This document shows, piece after piece, positions 45,137-54,375 of a stretch of DNA of 64,000 bases. Each line of letters begins with the position of its first letter. Position 1 is the stretch's first letter. The translations under genes and the position numbers were made by a program. The stretch spans positions 124,001 to 188,000 of the forward strand of contig NZ_MWXA01000003.1 of the NCBI RefSeq assembly GCF_002259795.1, in the 5' to 3' direction. Origin of the DNA: Bifidobacterium aquikefiri. GTDB taxonomy: Bacteria; Actinomycetota; Actinomycetes; Actinomycetales; Bifidobacteriaceae. Below the pieces are notes generated by a model. It saw only the letters and a list, made by a program, of their open reading frames with translations, was not told the origin of the DNA and searched no databases.

Positions 45137-46319
45137 GAGGTTGTCTGAAGCGTTGACTGAGAGCTTGCCGGGGAATGAGTGTGATGATTCGCTCGCCGAG
45201 GGTTTCGCCAGACATGCCAACAACGGCTTTCACAAGCTTGGAAATGATGCTGCACGTGGACTTCGAACCATTCCGGTCATCGGCCGGATTGCCCCCTCGC
45301 CAACAGGACGGATGCACATAGGCAATGTGTATGCCGCCTTGGCTGCCTGGCTGGCTGCTCGTGCGGCGCATGGCCGTGTCAGACTCCGCATCGAAGATAT
45401 CGATGCGGAACGAGACATACCCGATGCGGACCGGTGGATCATGGACGATCTTTCGTGGCTTGGTCTGGATTGGGATGGGGATGTCGTTTATCAGTCGCAA
45501 CGTATAGATTGCTATCACGAAGCCTTGCAGCGATTGAGGTCGCAATATCTTCGCGATGAGACTGACGATGCTCAATCGAGCGACGAACCACAGCCGCTGA
45601 TTTATCCCTGCTTCTGTTCACGAGCTGATCTCAAGGCGGCCTCGGCGCCCAACGATGGCGATGGCTTTCGGGTGTATGCCGGAACTTGCCGAAGACTTTC
45701 GGCCGCTGAACGCAGACGACGCATTGCTGCAGGCGAGAGGTATGCCTTGAGAATCGCCGTGCCGCAAGATTGCCATGATTCGTCTGCGAACGTGAATTTT
45801 CTGGACCACATGTATGGCCATCAGCACTTCAATCTTGCTCAGGATATTGGTGATACGGTCATTCGTCGCTCCGACGGTGAGTATGCCTATCAGTTTGCCG
45901 TAAGCGTTGATGATAGGGCGATGGGGGTGAATCAAATTGTTAGGGGCAGAGATCTTCTGCCATCGACTGCCATCCAAGAATGGATTGTGCGGCAACTGAA
46001 TTCCGTTGATGCTGCCATCTCGAATTCAGTATCTGCCGAGTATATTCACCTTCCCCTGATCGTTGATGCAAGAGGTCGGCGATTGGCCAAGCGTCATGCC
46101 GATCTGGATCTGGGCGTGCTGAGAGCGCGGCATACGAAGTCTGAGCTTGTGGTTGGATTATGTGCATATTGGCTTGGTCTGATTGACCGCCCATATCCGT
46201 GCAAGGCTTGCAATCTGATTGCGAAGTTTTCCACTGAACGAGTCAAACGTCACCCTGAGGATATTCGTGTGGATTCGCAGTCGCTTCAAGCCATTGGACT
46301 CTCGTTCGCACAAGGATGA
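45105..46319 (+). CDS. gluQ: Glutamyl-Q tRNA(Asp) synthetase-like protein
   Basis: A class I synthetase catalytic domain without an anticodon-binding domain. HIGH-like block in RIAPSPTGRMHIGNVYAAL, RIEDIDAERD, zinc-ligand-like YPCFCSRADL and YAGTCRR, VDDRAMGVNQIVRGRDLL, and RRLAKRHADLDL in the KMSKS position. This is the YadB/GluQ type that attaches Glu to queuosine in tRNA-Asp; a non-discriminating GluRS remnant is less likely given its size. Extent given is the whole open frame (GTG 45105); conserved sequence starts near residue 58, and TTG 45153, after GAGAGG, is an alternative start. Confidence 0.85.
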   Translation: MQRYSITSLSERLSEALTESLPGNECDDSLAEGFARHANNGFHKLGNDAARGLRTIPVIGRIAPSPTGRMHIGNVYAALAAWLAARAAHGRVRLRIEDIDAERDIPDADRWIMDDLSWLGLDWDGDVVYQSQRIDCYHEALQRLRSQYLRDETDDAQSSDEPQPLIYPCFCSRADLKAASAPNDGDGFRVYAGTCRRLSAAERRRRIAAGERYALRIAVPQDCHDSSANVNFLDHMYGHQHFNLAQDIGDTVIRRSDGEYAYQFAVSVDDRAMGVNQIVRGRDLLPSTAIQEWIVRQLNSVDAAISNSVSAEYIHLPLIVDARGRRLAKRHADLDLGVLRARHTKSELVVGLCAYWLGLIDRPYPCKACNLIAKFSTERVKRHPEDIRVDSQSLQAIGLSFAQG

Positions 46320-46424
46320 CGCACACTCATATGGGCGATTTCGAGTGAGCGCGATAGCCTTGATATTCAGGGATATCAAGGGATATCCAGCAGAGCAGGA
46401 CAAGGCTGACAAAGGGGCGTTCAT

Positions 46425-47246
46425 ATGGTCTCCTATATGGGGCATATTGATCTTTCGAATCAGAACGTAGAGGCGCAGAGGGCGGCACAGATTCACGACA
46501 ATATTGTGACGGTCATGGACAAGATTCGTGTCACCGAGCATCAGACGGGGCGTTCCAGTGGAGAAGTGAAGCTGCTTGCCGCCACCAAAACGCGCACCGT
46601 TGGTGAGATCATGGCGGCAATTGATGCAGGGGTGCGTCTGATCGGTGAGAACCGACCTCAGGAGGTCACTGCCAAGATTGCAGGTTTGCAGACGTTGTGC
46701 GCTCAACATGGGCTTGCACTCAACCCAAAGTCTCATGATGAGGCAAAGGTTATGAACACATGCGTGGGCTTTCATCTTATCGGTCAGTTGCAGGCGAACA
46801 AGATCAATAAGGTTATTGATCATGTAGGAACCATTGAGTCGGTTGATAATTTTCAACTGGCAGAACGCATCAGTCGGCGTGCAGCTGCGCGGGGTCTGAC
46901 CATGGGAATACTTCTCGAGGTCAATGAATCCGGAGAAGAGGCGAAGTCGGGATGCGAGCCTGATGACGCATTCGAACTTGCCTGCAAGATGGCTACACTG
47001 CCAGGACTTGAGTTGCAGGGATTGATGACTATCGGCGCTCACGTTGACGATGAAGCCATCATTCGGAAGGGTTTTGCGCATTTGCGTACTGCAAGGGATG
47101 CCATATTGCAGTCGGGTGAGCAGGGGACTGCTGGTTGCAGTGAACTCTCGATGGGCATGACGCACGATATGGAATACGCGATACGTGAAGGTTCGACAAT
47201 CGTTCGTGTTGGAACTGCTATCTTCGGGCCGAGGGCCTTTATCTGA
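46425..47246 (+). CDS. YggS-family PLP-binding protein
   Basis: A 273-residue single-domain alanine-racemase-fold protein that binds pyridoxal phosphate without known catalysis and keeps PLP balance. The PLP Lys is in LLAATKTRTVGEI. GENRPQEVTAKI, FHLIGQLQANKINKV, LLEVNESGEEAKSG, GLMTIGA and the C-terminal LSMGMTHDMEYAIREGSTIVRVGTAIFG match the family. A 7-bp inverted repeat GGATATC-AAGG-GATATCC (46371-46388) lies in its upstream gap. Confidence 0.93.
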   Translation: MVSYMGHIDLSNQNVEAQRAAQIHDNIVTVMDKIRVTEHQTGRSSGEVKLLAATKTRTVGEIMAAIDAGVRLIGENRPQEVTAKIAGLQTLCAQHGLALNPKSHDEAKVMNTCVGFHLIGQLQANKINKVIDHVGTIESVDNFQLAERISRRAAARGLTMGILLEVNESGEEAKSGCEPDDAFELACKMATLPGLELQGLMTIGAHVDDEAIIRKGFAHLRTARDAILQSGEQGTAGCSELSMGMTHDMEYAIREGSTIVRVGTAIFGPRAFI

Positions 47247-47330
47247 TCCGTGTCTTGACTGGCCTTGCTGCGTCGCGAGAATTGATTGCTCCCGTGAGCC
47301 ATTGAACACGACAGGAAAGGGGAATTCGAT

Positions 47331-47678
47331 ATGAAAGTTGAAGAGCGTTTGTTGTCAGGATTGCGCAGTCACGGTCGAAAGCATGGTGGCGTCATGGATG
47401 TGAAGCCTCAATCCATTCGTATTCATGCTCAGGTTATCGGTATGGTGCAGGGTGTTGGTTTCCGCTATGCTGCATTGAGGGTTGCAGAGCGAATCCAAGT
47501 GACCGGCTGGGTCCATAACGAACACGATGGTTCTGTTGTGGTCGAGGCTCAAGGCGATGAGGAAGCAATCAGCAGTATGACGCAATGGCTTCACGAAGGA
47601 CCTGCATGGGCAAGAGTCGACAACGTGAACATTGAGCACATCAATCCTGTTCCTGAGCGCAGATTTATCATCAGATAG
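47331..47678 (+). CDS. acyP: Acylphosphatase
   Basis: A 115-residue protein whose last ~90 residues are an acylphosphatase: HAQVIGMVQGVGFRYAALRVAERIQVTGWVHNEHDGSVVVEAQGDEEAI. The catalytic Arg (GFRY) and Asn (WVHNEHDG) are present. It hydrolyses acyl phosphates. About 25 N-terminal residues are extra and basic. AAAGGGG precedes ATG 47331; an in-frame ATG at 47394 (MDVKPQ) would give a normal-length enzyme. Confidence 0.92.
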   Translation: MKVEERLLSGLRSHGRKHGGVMDVKPQSIRIHAQVIGMVQGVGFRYAALRVAERIQVTGWVHNEHDGSVVVEAQGDEEAISSMTQWLHEGPAWARVDNVNIEHINPVPERRFIIR

Positions 47679-47737
47679 GCTCACCGCTCAGTGATTCGAG
47701 TCGGCGCAAGAACTTCCAATCTCGATGAAGGAAAGTC

Positions 47738-48292
47738 TCAGTCACCCAACGTGCTCTCAATGGCATCTACGAAGGCATCCAAATCGTCTGGCTTGCGTGA
47801 CGTGATCAAGCGCCATTCCTGCGAATCGTCAATCAGGACTTCCTGGTCACGATATACGCCACCGGAGTTTTCAATATCGGCTGCGATGTAGCGGCAGCTG
47901 GTGAGCGTCTTGCCTGATGTCAGTCCAGCGTTCACCAGAAGCCACGGTCCATGGCATATTGCGGCGATGGGCTTCTTGGCCTTCGCAAATTCCTGAGCCA
48001 GTGAAATTGCCTTTGGTGTGATGCGCAGACGATCGACATTGCAGGTGCCACCAGGAACGATCAGCATGTCGTAATCCTCGGCCTTGACATCCTCCAGAAG
48101 TGCGTCTGGTTTGACCTTTTCGCCTTCGTAGCGGTCATGCTTTACGGTTTCGACTTCATCGAAGCTCGGTGCGGCCAAGGTGACGTTAGCACCCGCCTTG
48201 CGTAAATCGCGCAGGGGGCGTGTGAGCTCAGTTTCTTCGATGCCCCAGTTGTTGACAATGATCAAGGCATTAGCCTGTTGCAGTGCACTCAT
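47738..48292 (-). CDS. PfpI/DJ-1 family protein
   Basis: A 184-residue class I glutamine-amidotransferase-like protein. The nucleophile elbow AICHGPWLLV has Cys and His adjacent, and the Glu of the site lies in NWGIEETEL near residue 18. LIVPGGTCNVDRLR is the loop before it. Relatives are reported as proteases or glyoxal/glycation repair enzymes, and the choice is not settled here. GGGAAAGGA precedes ATG 48292. It converges with acyP. Confidence 0.9.
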   Translation of the reverse strand: MSALQQANALIIVNNWGIEETELTRPLRDLRKAGANVTLAAPSFDEVETVKHDRYEGEKVKPDALLEDVKAEDYDMLIVPGGTCNVDRLRITPKAISLAQEFAKAKKPIAAICHGPWLLVNAGLTSGKTLTSCRYIAADIENSGGVYRDQEVLIDDSQEWRLITSRKPDDLDAFVDAIESTLGD

Positions 48293-48435
48293 ATTCAATC
48301 CTTTCCCATCTCTTAATGTCATCCACTTCAATACTGCCAGCTTGCCGAGCAGACTTCATCCACCATGACATAACTGTGTTGAGAGCGAACATGTCCGTCA
48401 CTGGGCGTGACTCGGCGACTCGGTTCGGATGCCGG

Positions 48436-50196
48436 TCACGCGAAATAGAAATCGTGGAAATCGTACTGATATACGCGATAGATGATATTCTGCCTCAGAT
48501 TCATCTTCCACTGGCTGATCAGTTTGCCATTGGAAGTGTATACGCCGAATATGCCACGCATTCCCGAATCAATCAGAATATTGCCATTGGACAGATCCTG
48601 CGCACTGCTCACCAAGGGAGAGAACGGCACCTTGAACGTGCTCACCAGCTGATAGGTGCCGGTCTTTTCGTTGACCAGATACTTGTCATAGTCAGATGTG
48701 GTGTACTTCGTCATGCTGGTGTTGATGCCCGGCGTATTCGCAGCCCAGTCATAGTCTGGACGGGTATTGCTCGATCCGTAATTGTTGTCGAACATGTAGA
48801 GATAGTATTCGCCGTCCGGCAGGCTTGGATCGCTGACGTATGTCACTGAATGTTGTCCGCCGGTATTGGGGAACGTGCCTTTCTGCGTAAGCAGATATTT
48901 GGCGTAGTCCGTGCCCTTCCAGAAGTTTTGCTCACCGATCATGTATGAGATGCTTGGCTTGGTCTCGATGGCATTGATCTTGATGATGGTCGAGGTCTCG
49001 CGTGAACTCACAATCGCACTTCCATCGTCCAGGACCTGGATGGTGTTGAGGTGAATCCAATCCTTCTTATGAGGTGTGGAATCGGCATTGAAGTCGGAGC
49101 TGTTGCTATCGGATGTCGAAGATTCTGAAGTACCGAGTGAAGCGTTCTTTGCTGTTGCCTCATATGATTTGAACAGTGAGACCATGTCCACCAAGAGGCT
49201 GACCTTGCCAGTGGTGGCATTGATCTTGATGATTTTGTCCTGGATGCTCTGTTCCCTAAGATCGGTTGCCAGCACAATGAAGTTTCCGTGCTTGTCGAAT
49301 TCGTAATCGTGATGCAGTATGTAGTTCGTGCCGGTGTTATAGAACTTGACGAGCCTGCCGAGTTTGTTCATGCCAACGATCAGATGTGTGGAAGCGCTGA
49401 AGTACATCAGATCGTTACGGAAGAGCAGTCGGTGGCTTCTATAGAACAGGATGGGAATCTCACCGCGGATCACACCATGGGTGTCGTAGTAATACATGAA
49501 ATCCTGTTCTGTACTGTCGTTGCCAAGAATGGCGTACAGGCCGTTGCCCAAATTCTGGGAGGAGTTCTTCTTGGTGCTGGACAGCTGAACCTCGACATCG
49601 CTTTGGAGCTTGCCTTGCTTGTGCTGGATGGTTCTGGTGAACTGTTCGCCATTCTTCAAGGTGAGCGTGATGGTTATGACGTTATTTGCCTCTGGAATGA
49701 GGCCCAATGCCTGGAACTCATGCGTTGTCGTGAATTCGTCGCCTTTGTCGGGAGTTGCGCTGAAATCAGGATAATCGGTGTCCGGGGCTGAAATCGTATA
49801 GCTGACCTTGGCGGGCTGATCGGTGGTGAAATAGATGTATGCACCTGTGGTGCTGGTTCCGTAGGGGTTGTATTTCACAAAGATGTTGTCTTGATTGTGG
49901 GCACTCTTATCGCGCTGGGCAATCAGATCCGCCTGCGCTTTCTGCTGATATGAAGTGGTATAGATCTTTTCGATCTTTGCGGTCAGACGCGAAAGCTTAA
50001 CCTTATTGATGCTTGTGGTCACGCTTGTTGCGGAGGCAAATGAGACTACCGTGATGATTGCTACGACAATGATTCCCGTAACAATCCTGCCGATGGGCCC
50101 TTTGAGATCCTCTTGGAATCTCTTCAGGCGTGGGTGTGTTGCCTCATTCGATGATGAGGATGGCGAATCCTTATCATCGGGTGTCTTCGCTGACAT
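48436..50196 (-). CDS. Arylsulfotransferase (ASST) family membrane protein
   Basis: A 586-residue protein: a cytoplasmic polar ~35 residues, one membrane anchor (IVTGIIVVAIITVVSFASA), an Ig-like N-domain, and a beta-propeller. The catalytic His candidates are in LHHDYEFDKHGN (near 295) and DWIHLNTIQVLDDGSAIVSSRETSTIIKI (His near 382, the position that takes the sulfuryl group in E. coli ASST). By family it moves sulfate between phenolic donors and acceptors outside the cell without PAPS. No dsbA-like partner is adjacent. ATG 50196 follows GGAAAGGAT. Confidence 0.87.
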   Translation of the reverse strand: MSAKTPDDKDSPSSSSNEATHPRLKRFQEDLKGPIGRIVTGIIVVAIITVVSFASATSVTTSINKVKLSRLTAKIEKIYTTSYQQKAQADLIAQRDKSAHNQDNIFVKYNPYGTSTTGAYIYFTTDQPAKVSYTISAPDTDYPDFSATPDKGDEFTTTHEFQALGLIPEANNVITITLTLKNGEQFTRTIQHKQGKLQSDVEVQLSSTKKNSSQNLGNGLYAILGNDSTEQDFMYYYDTHGVIRGEIPILFYRSHRLLFRNDLMYFSASTHLIVGMNKLGRLVKFYNTGTNYILHHDYEFDKHGNFIVLATDLREQSIQDKIIKINATTGKVSLLVDMVSLFKSYEATAKNASLGTSESSTSDSNSSDFNADSTPHKKDWIHLNTIQVLDDGSAIVSSRETSTIIKINAIETKPSISYMIGEQNFWKGTDYAKYLLTQKGTFPNTGGQHSVTYVSDPSLPDGEYYLYMFDNNYGSSNTRPDYDWAANTPGINTSMTKYTTSDYDKYLVNEKTGTYQLVSTFKVPFSPLVSSAQDLSNGNILIDSGMRGIFGVYTSNGKLISQWKMNLRQNIIYRVYQYDFHDFYFA

Positions 50197-50340
50197 AACA
50201 TGATCCTTTCCGATATTCATAATCTGCCTTGGTGCAGATCCCCTCTGCTTTCCATGCTTCGGCCGTATGTCTCAATAGTATTGTGAAGACTTGAAACTTT
50301 CTGGAATTATCTCGAAGAATTCCTGATATTTGCCATGAAC

Positions 50341-50555
50341 GGAGATCCCTCGACTCCGCTCCGCTTCGCTCGGGATGACGGGGTGGGCTACGTTCCGCTC
50401 GGGATGACAGGGAAGGCTCCGCTCGGGGTGACGGGGTGGGGCTTGCTTGTGATCTTGACGTTTTTCCTGTCATCTCGAGCGAAGTCGAGAGATCTCCCCG
50501 ACTCCGCTCCGCCATGCTCGGGATGACAGGGAAGGCTGCACTCGGTGCGGTGGTG
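50341..50555. repeat. Intergenic palindromic repeat cluster C
   Basis: The largest of the three clusters: at least five partial or whole units of the GGAGATCCCTCGACT...CTCGGGATGACAGG type in both orientations (for example 50341-50380, 50394-50411, 50417-50434, 50470-50497, 50499-50530). It fills the gap between the ASST gene and the FAH-family gene and ends just before the latter's promoter. Confidence 0.85.
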
Positions 50556-50571
50556 GGGATATGCTGGTCGC

Positions 50572-51387
50572 ATGAGAATTGCACGTTTTTCATTGAACGA
50601 CCAGCCGCAATATGCGTTCGTTCAGCACGATGACAAAGAAAACAAAGACTACCTGATCTGCCTCGATGGCTATCCATTGGGGGCGAAACAGGTGAGTCCG
50701 ACCGGTGAGCGCCATGCCTTGGATGAAGAGGGCATCCGTCTGCTCGCACCGGTAATCCCGTCCAAGGTGTTTGGATTGGCAAAGAACTACGCAGCGCACG
50801 CCAAGTTCATGGCCGATGCCGGGCATGCCCCAACTCCTGTCCCACCGGAACAGATGGTGATTTTTTCGAAGCCATCGACCTCGGTCATCGGTCCTGACGA
50901 TCCGATTGTTTACCCGAGCTTCTCTCATAACATGAACTTCGAGCCTGAGCTTGCTGTGGTGATTGGTCGCATTGCCAAGAATGTGTCTGAATCCGAGGCG
51001 ATGTCGTATGTGCTGGGCTATACATGCGTCAACGACGTTACCCTGCGCGATCTTCAGGGCGGCGACCCGATGTGGACAAGAGCCAAGGGCTTCGACACCT
51101 CGTGCCCGCTTGGGCCATGGATAGAGACGGATGTCGATTATGCCAACACCAGGATTTCATTCTCGCTCAATGGCAAGGATGTTCCTGAAGCCAGTGGCAC
51201 GACTGCGCAGCTCGTTCATTCGATTCCTGCTCAGATATCGTTCATTTCAAGTTTCTCCACCCTGCTTCCTGGCGATGTCATCATGACGGGGACTCCGAAT
51301 GCATCCATGGAATTAAAGCCGGGAGACGAGCCAGTCGTTCATATTGAAGGTGTTGGCAGTCTGCGTAATGTGGTGGTTCAAGGCTGA
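50572..51387 (+). CDS. Fumarylacetoacetate hydrolase family protein
   Basis: A 271-residue FAH-fold protein. VFGLAKNYAAHAKFM, the metal ligands in FEPELAVVIG, GYTCVNDVTLRDLQ, RAKGFDTSCPLGPWI, LLPGDVIMTGTPN and the closing GVGSLRNVV match 2-keto-acid hydrolases/decarboxylases or oxaloacetate decarboxylases. The true substrate is not predictable. No ribosome site precedes ATG 50572; a TATGCT at 50560-50565 would start the mRNA at or near the ATG, so it is probably leaderless. A HAIR/terminator palindrome follows. Confidence 0.9.
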   Translation: MRIARFSLNDQPQYAFVQHDDKENKDYLICLDGYPLGAKQVSPTGERHALDEEGIRLLAPVIPSKVFGLAKNYAAHAKFMADAGHAPTPVPPEQMVIFSKPSTSVIGPDDPIVYPSFSHNMNFEPELAVVIGRIAKNVSESEAMSYVLGYTCVNDVTLRDLQGGDPMWTRAKGFDTSCPLGPWIETDVDYANTRISFSLNGKDVPEASGTTAQLVHSIPAQISFISSFSTLLPGDVIMTGTPNASMELKPGDEPVVHIEGVGSLRNVVVQG

Positions 51388-51417
51388 AACGAGAAGCAAC
51401 AGCGAACCAAACTTCTT

Positions 51418-51462
51418 ATATTCCCAAAACTTGAGTCGACATCACTCAAGTTTTGGGAATAT
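51418..51462 (+). promoter_or_regulatory. HAIR element (HspR operator) upstream of clpB
   Basis: CTTGAGT (51430-51436), a 7-base spacer and ACTCAAG (51444-51450) match the HspR-associated inverted repeat consensus exactly. The dyad extends outward to a perfect 19-bp arm (51418-51436 with 51444-51462) followed by TATTTTTT-type sequence, so the same DNA could also terminate the upstream gene. HspR/HAIR control of clpB is known in actinobacteria, including bifidobacteria; hspR is not in this window. Confidence 0.85.
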
Positions 51463-51584
51463 TATTTTTTCCGAGTGGTTGTTCATAGCAGAACACAATC
51501 GTCAAGACATATGGCTGGCGTTGGACCGAACTATCAGCATGCAATCGGGATGTTGCAGGCAGGTACCAGCCTTTTGGAGGAAAT

Positions 51585-54320
51585 ATGGAACAGAAATTCA
51601 CCACGTTGGCACAACAGGCAATTGGTGATGCGATTCAAAGCGCATCAGCTGCAGGCAATGCGCAGGTCGACACTCTGCATCTGCTGGATTCGTTGATGCG
51701 TCAACAAGGAGGAGTCGTCGGCGCTCTGCTCAAGGAGGCGGGCGGTGACTCCCAGCAGATTGGTGCTCAGGTGCGCAATGCGCTCGTGGAGCTGCCGGCT
51801 GCAAGCGGTTCAAGCACTGCTCAGCCACAGGCGAGCCGTCAGCTTACCGTTGCCCTGACCCAGGCTGAACATGAGATGCAGCACATGGGAGACGATTATG
51901 TCTCTACGGAACATTTGCTGATTGCCATTGCAGTGGGACCATCGCAGGCCGCGGATATCTTGCGCAAGTCTGGCATCACTCCGGAGAATCTGCGCAAGGT
52001 GATTCCAAGCGTGCGTGGGGGAGCGAAGGTCACCAGTCCAGACGCCGAGGGCAATTACAAGGCATTGGAGAAGTACTCATCCGATCTGACAGCTCAGGCG
52101 AAGGAAGGCAAGCTCGATCCGGTCATCGGCCGTGATCAGGAGATTCGCCGCGTCATTCAGATTCTCAGTCGTAGAACCAAGAACAACCCGGTGCTGATCG
52201 GAGAGCCTGGTGTCGGCAAGACAGCCGTCGTCGAAGGTCTCGCGCAGCGGATCGTCGCGGGCGACGTACCGACTGGTCTACAGGGCAAGAAGTTGATCTC
52301 TCTGGATCTGGGTTCGATGGTTGCGGGCAGCAAGTACCGTGGCGAATTCGAGGAACGATTGAAGTCAGTGCTCAACGAGATCAAGAGCGCCAATGGAGAG
52401 GTCATCACCTTCATCGATGAGATTCATACTATTGTAGGCGCGGGTGCTGCTGAAGGATCGATGGATGCCGGCAACATGCTCAAGCCCATGCTCGCTCGCG
52501 GCGAGCTGCGTCTGATCGGCGCGACGACACTCGACGAATACCGCGAGAACATTGAGAAGGATCCTGCACTTGAACGCAGATTCCAGCAGGTGTTTGTCGG
52601 GGAGCCATCGGTTGAGGATACCGTTGCCATCCTTCGTGGCTTGAAGCAGCGGTACGAGGCGCACCACAAGGTGACTATCGGTGACGATGCCTTGGTTGCA
52701 GCAGCGACACTCTCGAATCGATACATTACCGGTCGCCAATTGCCAGACAAGGCGATTGACCTGGTTGACGAGGCAGCGGCCCATCTTCGCATGGAGCTCG
52801 ATTCGCAGCCTGAGGAAATCGATGAATTGCAGCGTAAGGTAACGCGTCTCGAAATGGAGGAGATGCAGCTGAAAAAGGCCGAAGATCCTGCGTCCAAGGA
52901 CCGTTATGAGAAATTGCAGTCTGATCTGGCTGATACCAAGGAAAAGCTTGGTGGGCTGACGGCTCGGTGGAACGCCGAGAAGGCAGGCCACAACAAGATC
53001 GGTGATTTGCGTGCCCAATTGGATGCCAAGCGCGTCGATGCTGACAAGGCGACACGTGAAGGCAACCTTGAAGAGGCCTCGCGCATTCTCTATGGCGAAA
53101 TTCCAGCGATTCAGAAGGAGTTGGCAGCCGCCGAGAACGCTGCGGACGAATCTAACGAGCAGCATGATGGAAATACTGATGAAGGTGCCGATATTGCAGG
53201 CGGTCCTGCTGAAGAGCCAATGGTTCCTGATCATGTCGATGCCGATTCCGTCGCAGAAATCGTCGCGGATTGGACCGGCATTCCTGTAGGCCGTCTGATG
53301 CAAGGTGAGAACGAGAAGCTCCTGCATATGGAAGACACCTTGGGCAGGCGTGTCATCGGTCAGAAAACCGCCATTAGTGCAGTCTCTGATGCGGTTCGTC
53401 GCTCTCGTGCAGGAATCTCCGACCCTGACAGACCAACCGGTTCATTCATGTTCCTCGGTCCTACTGGTGTAGGCAAGACTGAACTGGCGAAAGCGCTCGC
53501 AGACTTCCTCTTTGATGACGAGAAGGCCATGGTGCGCATCGACATGAGTGAATACATGGAGAAGGCATCGGTGTCTCGGCTCATTGGTGCGGCTCCGGGC
53601 TATGTCGGTTATGAAGAGGGCGGCCAGCTCACTGAAGCGATTCGCCGTCGTCCATATTCGGTCGTGCTGTTCGATGAGGTTGAAAAGGCCAATTCCGAGG
53701 TATTCGACATCCTGCTGCAGGTGCTTGACGATGGTCGACTGACCGATGGCCAAGGCAGAACCGTGGATTTCAAGAACACGATTCTGATCATGACCTCAAA
53801 TCTGGGATCACAGTTCCTGATTGACGATTCGCTCGATAAGGAAGCGAAGCATCGTGCCGTTATGGATGCGGTGCACGCTCACTTCAAGCCTGAATTCCTC
53901 AATCGACTCGATGAGATGGTGGTGTTTGATCCTCTCACACGTGAGGAATTGGCAGGTATCGTCAACATCCAGGTCAACCAGGTTGCCGCGCGTCTGACCG
54001 ACCGTAGAATCATGCTTGATGTAACGGATTCTGCTCGTGAGTGGCTCGCAGATGCCGGCTATGACCCGGCCTATGGTGCACGTCCATTGCGTCGGCTGGT
54101 ACAGACCGAGGTTGGTGATCAGCTCGCAAGAATGCTGCTTGCCGGCAAGATTCACGATGGCGATACCGTACTGGTTGATCAGACGGGTGGTGAGCATCTT
54201 GAACTCACCGCATGGCCAACTGACAATCTGGTCAGCGACGATACGTCGACATCATCAGGCAATGGCAATGATGTGCACGTTGATGGAATCAGCGAGGATC
54301 CGCCAGCTGAGAACAGGTAA
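51585..54320 (+). CDS. clpB: ATP-dependent disaggregase ClpB
   Basis: A 911-residue Hsp100 chaperone: N-domain (residues ~1-145), AAA+ 1 with [13 protein letters not shown] and [15 protein letters not shown], coiled-coil middle domain (~405-545), and AAA+ 2 with [14 protein letters not shown] and [11 protein letters not shown] plus a sensor-2 GARPLRR. It carries an extra acidic segment in the middle domain end ([18 protein letters not shown]). It rescues aggregated proteins with DnaK. TTGGAGGAAAT precedes ATG 51585. A HAIR operator lies about 130 bases upstream. Confidence 0.97.
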   Translation: MEQKFTTLAQQAIGDAIQSASAAGNAQVDTLHLLDSLMRQQGGVVGALLKEAGGDSQQIGAQVRNALVELPAASGSSTAQPQASRQLTVALTQAEHEMQHMGDDYVSTEHLLIAIAVGPSQAADILRKSGITPENLRKVIPSVRGGAKVTSPDAEGNYKALEKYSSDLTAQAKEGKLDPVIGRDQEIRRVIQILSRRTKNNPVLIGEPGVGKTAVVEGLAQRIVAGDVPTGLQGKKLISLDLGSMVAGSKYRGEFEERLKSVLNEIKSANGEVITFIDEIHTIVGAGAAEGSMDAGNMLKPMLARGELRLIGATTLDEYRENIEKDPALERRFQQVFVGEPSVEDTVAILRGLKQRYEAHHKVTIGDDALVAAATLSNRYITGRQLPDKAIDLVDEAAAHLRMELDSQPEEIDELQRKVTRLEMEEMQLKKAEDPASKDRYEKLQSDLADTKEKLGGLTARWNAEKAGHNKIGDLRAQLDAKRVDADKATREGNLEEASRILYGEIPAIQKELAAAENAADESNEQHDGNTDEGADIAGGPAEEPMVPDHVDADSVAEIVADWTGIPVGRLMQGENEKLLHMEDTLGRRVIGQKTAISAVSDAVRRSRAGISDPDRPTGSFMFLGPTGVGKTELAKALADFLFDDEKAMVRIDMSEYMEKASVSRLIGAAPGYVGYEEGGQLTEAIRRRPYSVVLFDEVEKANSEVFDILLQVLDDGRLTDGQGRTVDFKNTILIMTSNLGSQFLIDDSLDKEAKHRAVMDAVHAHFKPEFLNRLDEMVVFDPLTREELAGIVNIQVNQVAARLTDRRIMLDVTDSAREWLADAGYDPAYGARPLRRLVQTEVGDQLARMLLAGKIHDGDTVLVDQTGGEHLELTAWPTDNLVSDDTSTSSGNGNDVHVDGISEDPPAENR

Positions 54321-54375
54321 TCTGCCATCGCAGCGCTCGCAGGTCTGAGTGTAAGCATGTCTGTGCGCTGAACCG

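Noticed and set aside
46158-47309. Long minus-strand frame of 383 codons opposite the YggS gene
   Set aside because: It lies antisense to clear gluQ-like and yggS coding sequence and translates to Cys/His/Arg-rich sequence with no motif.
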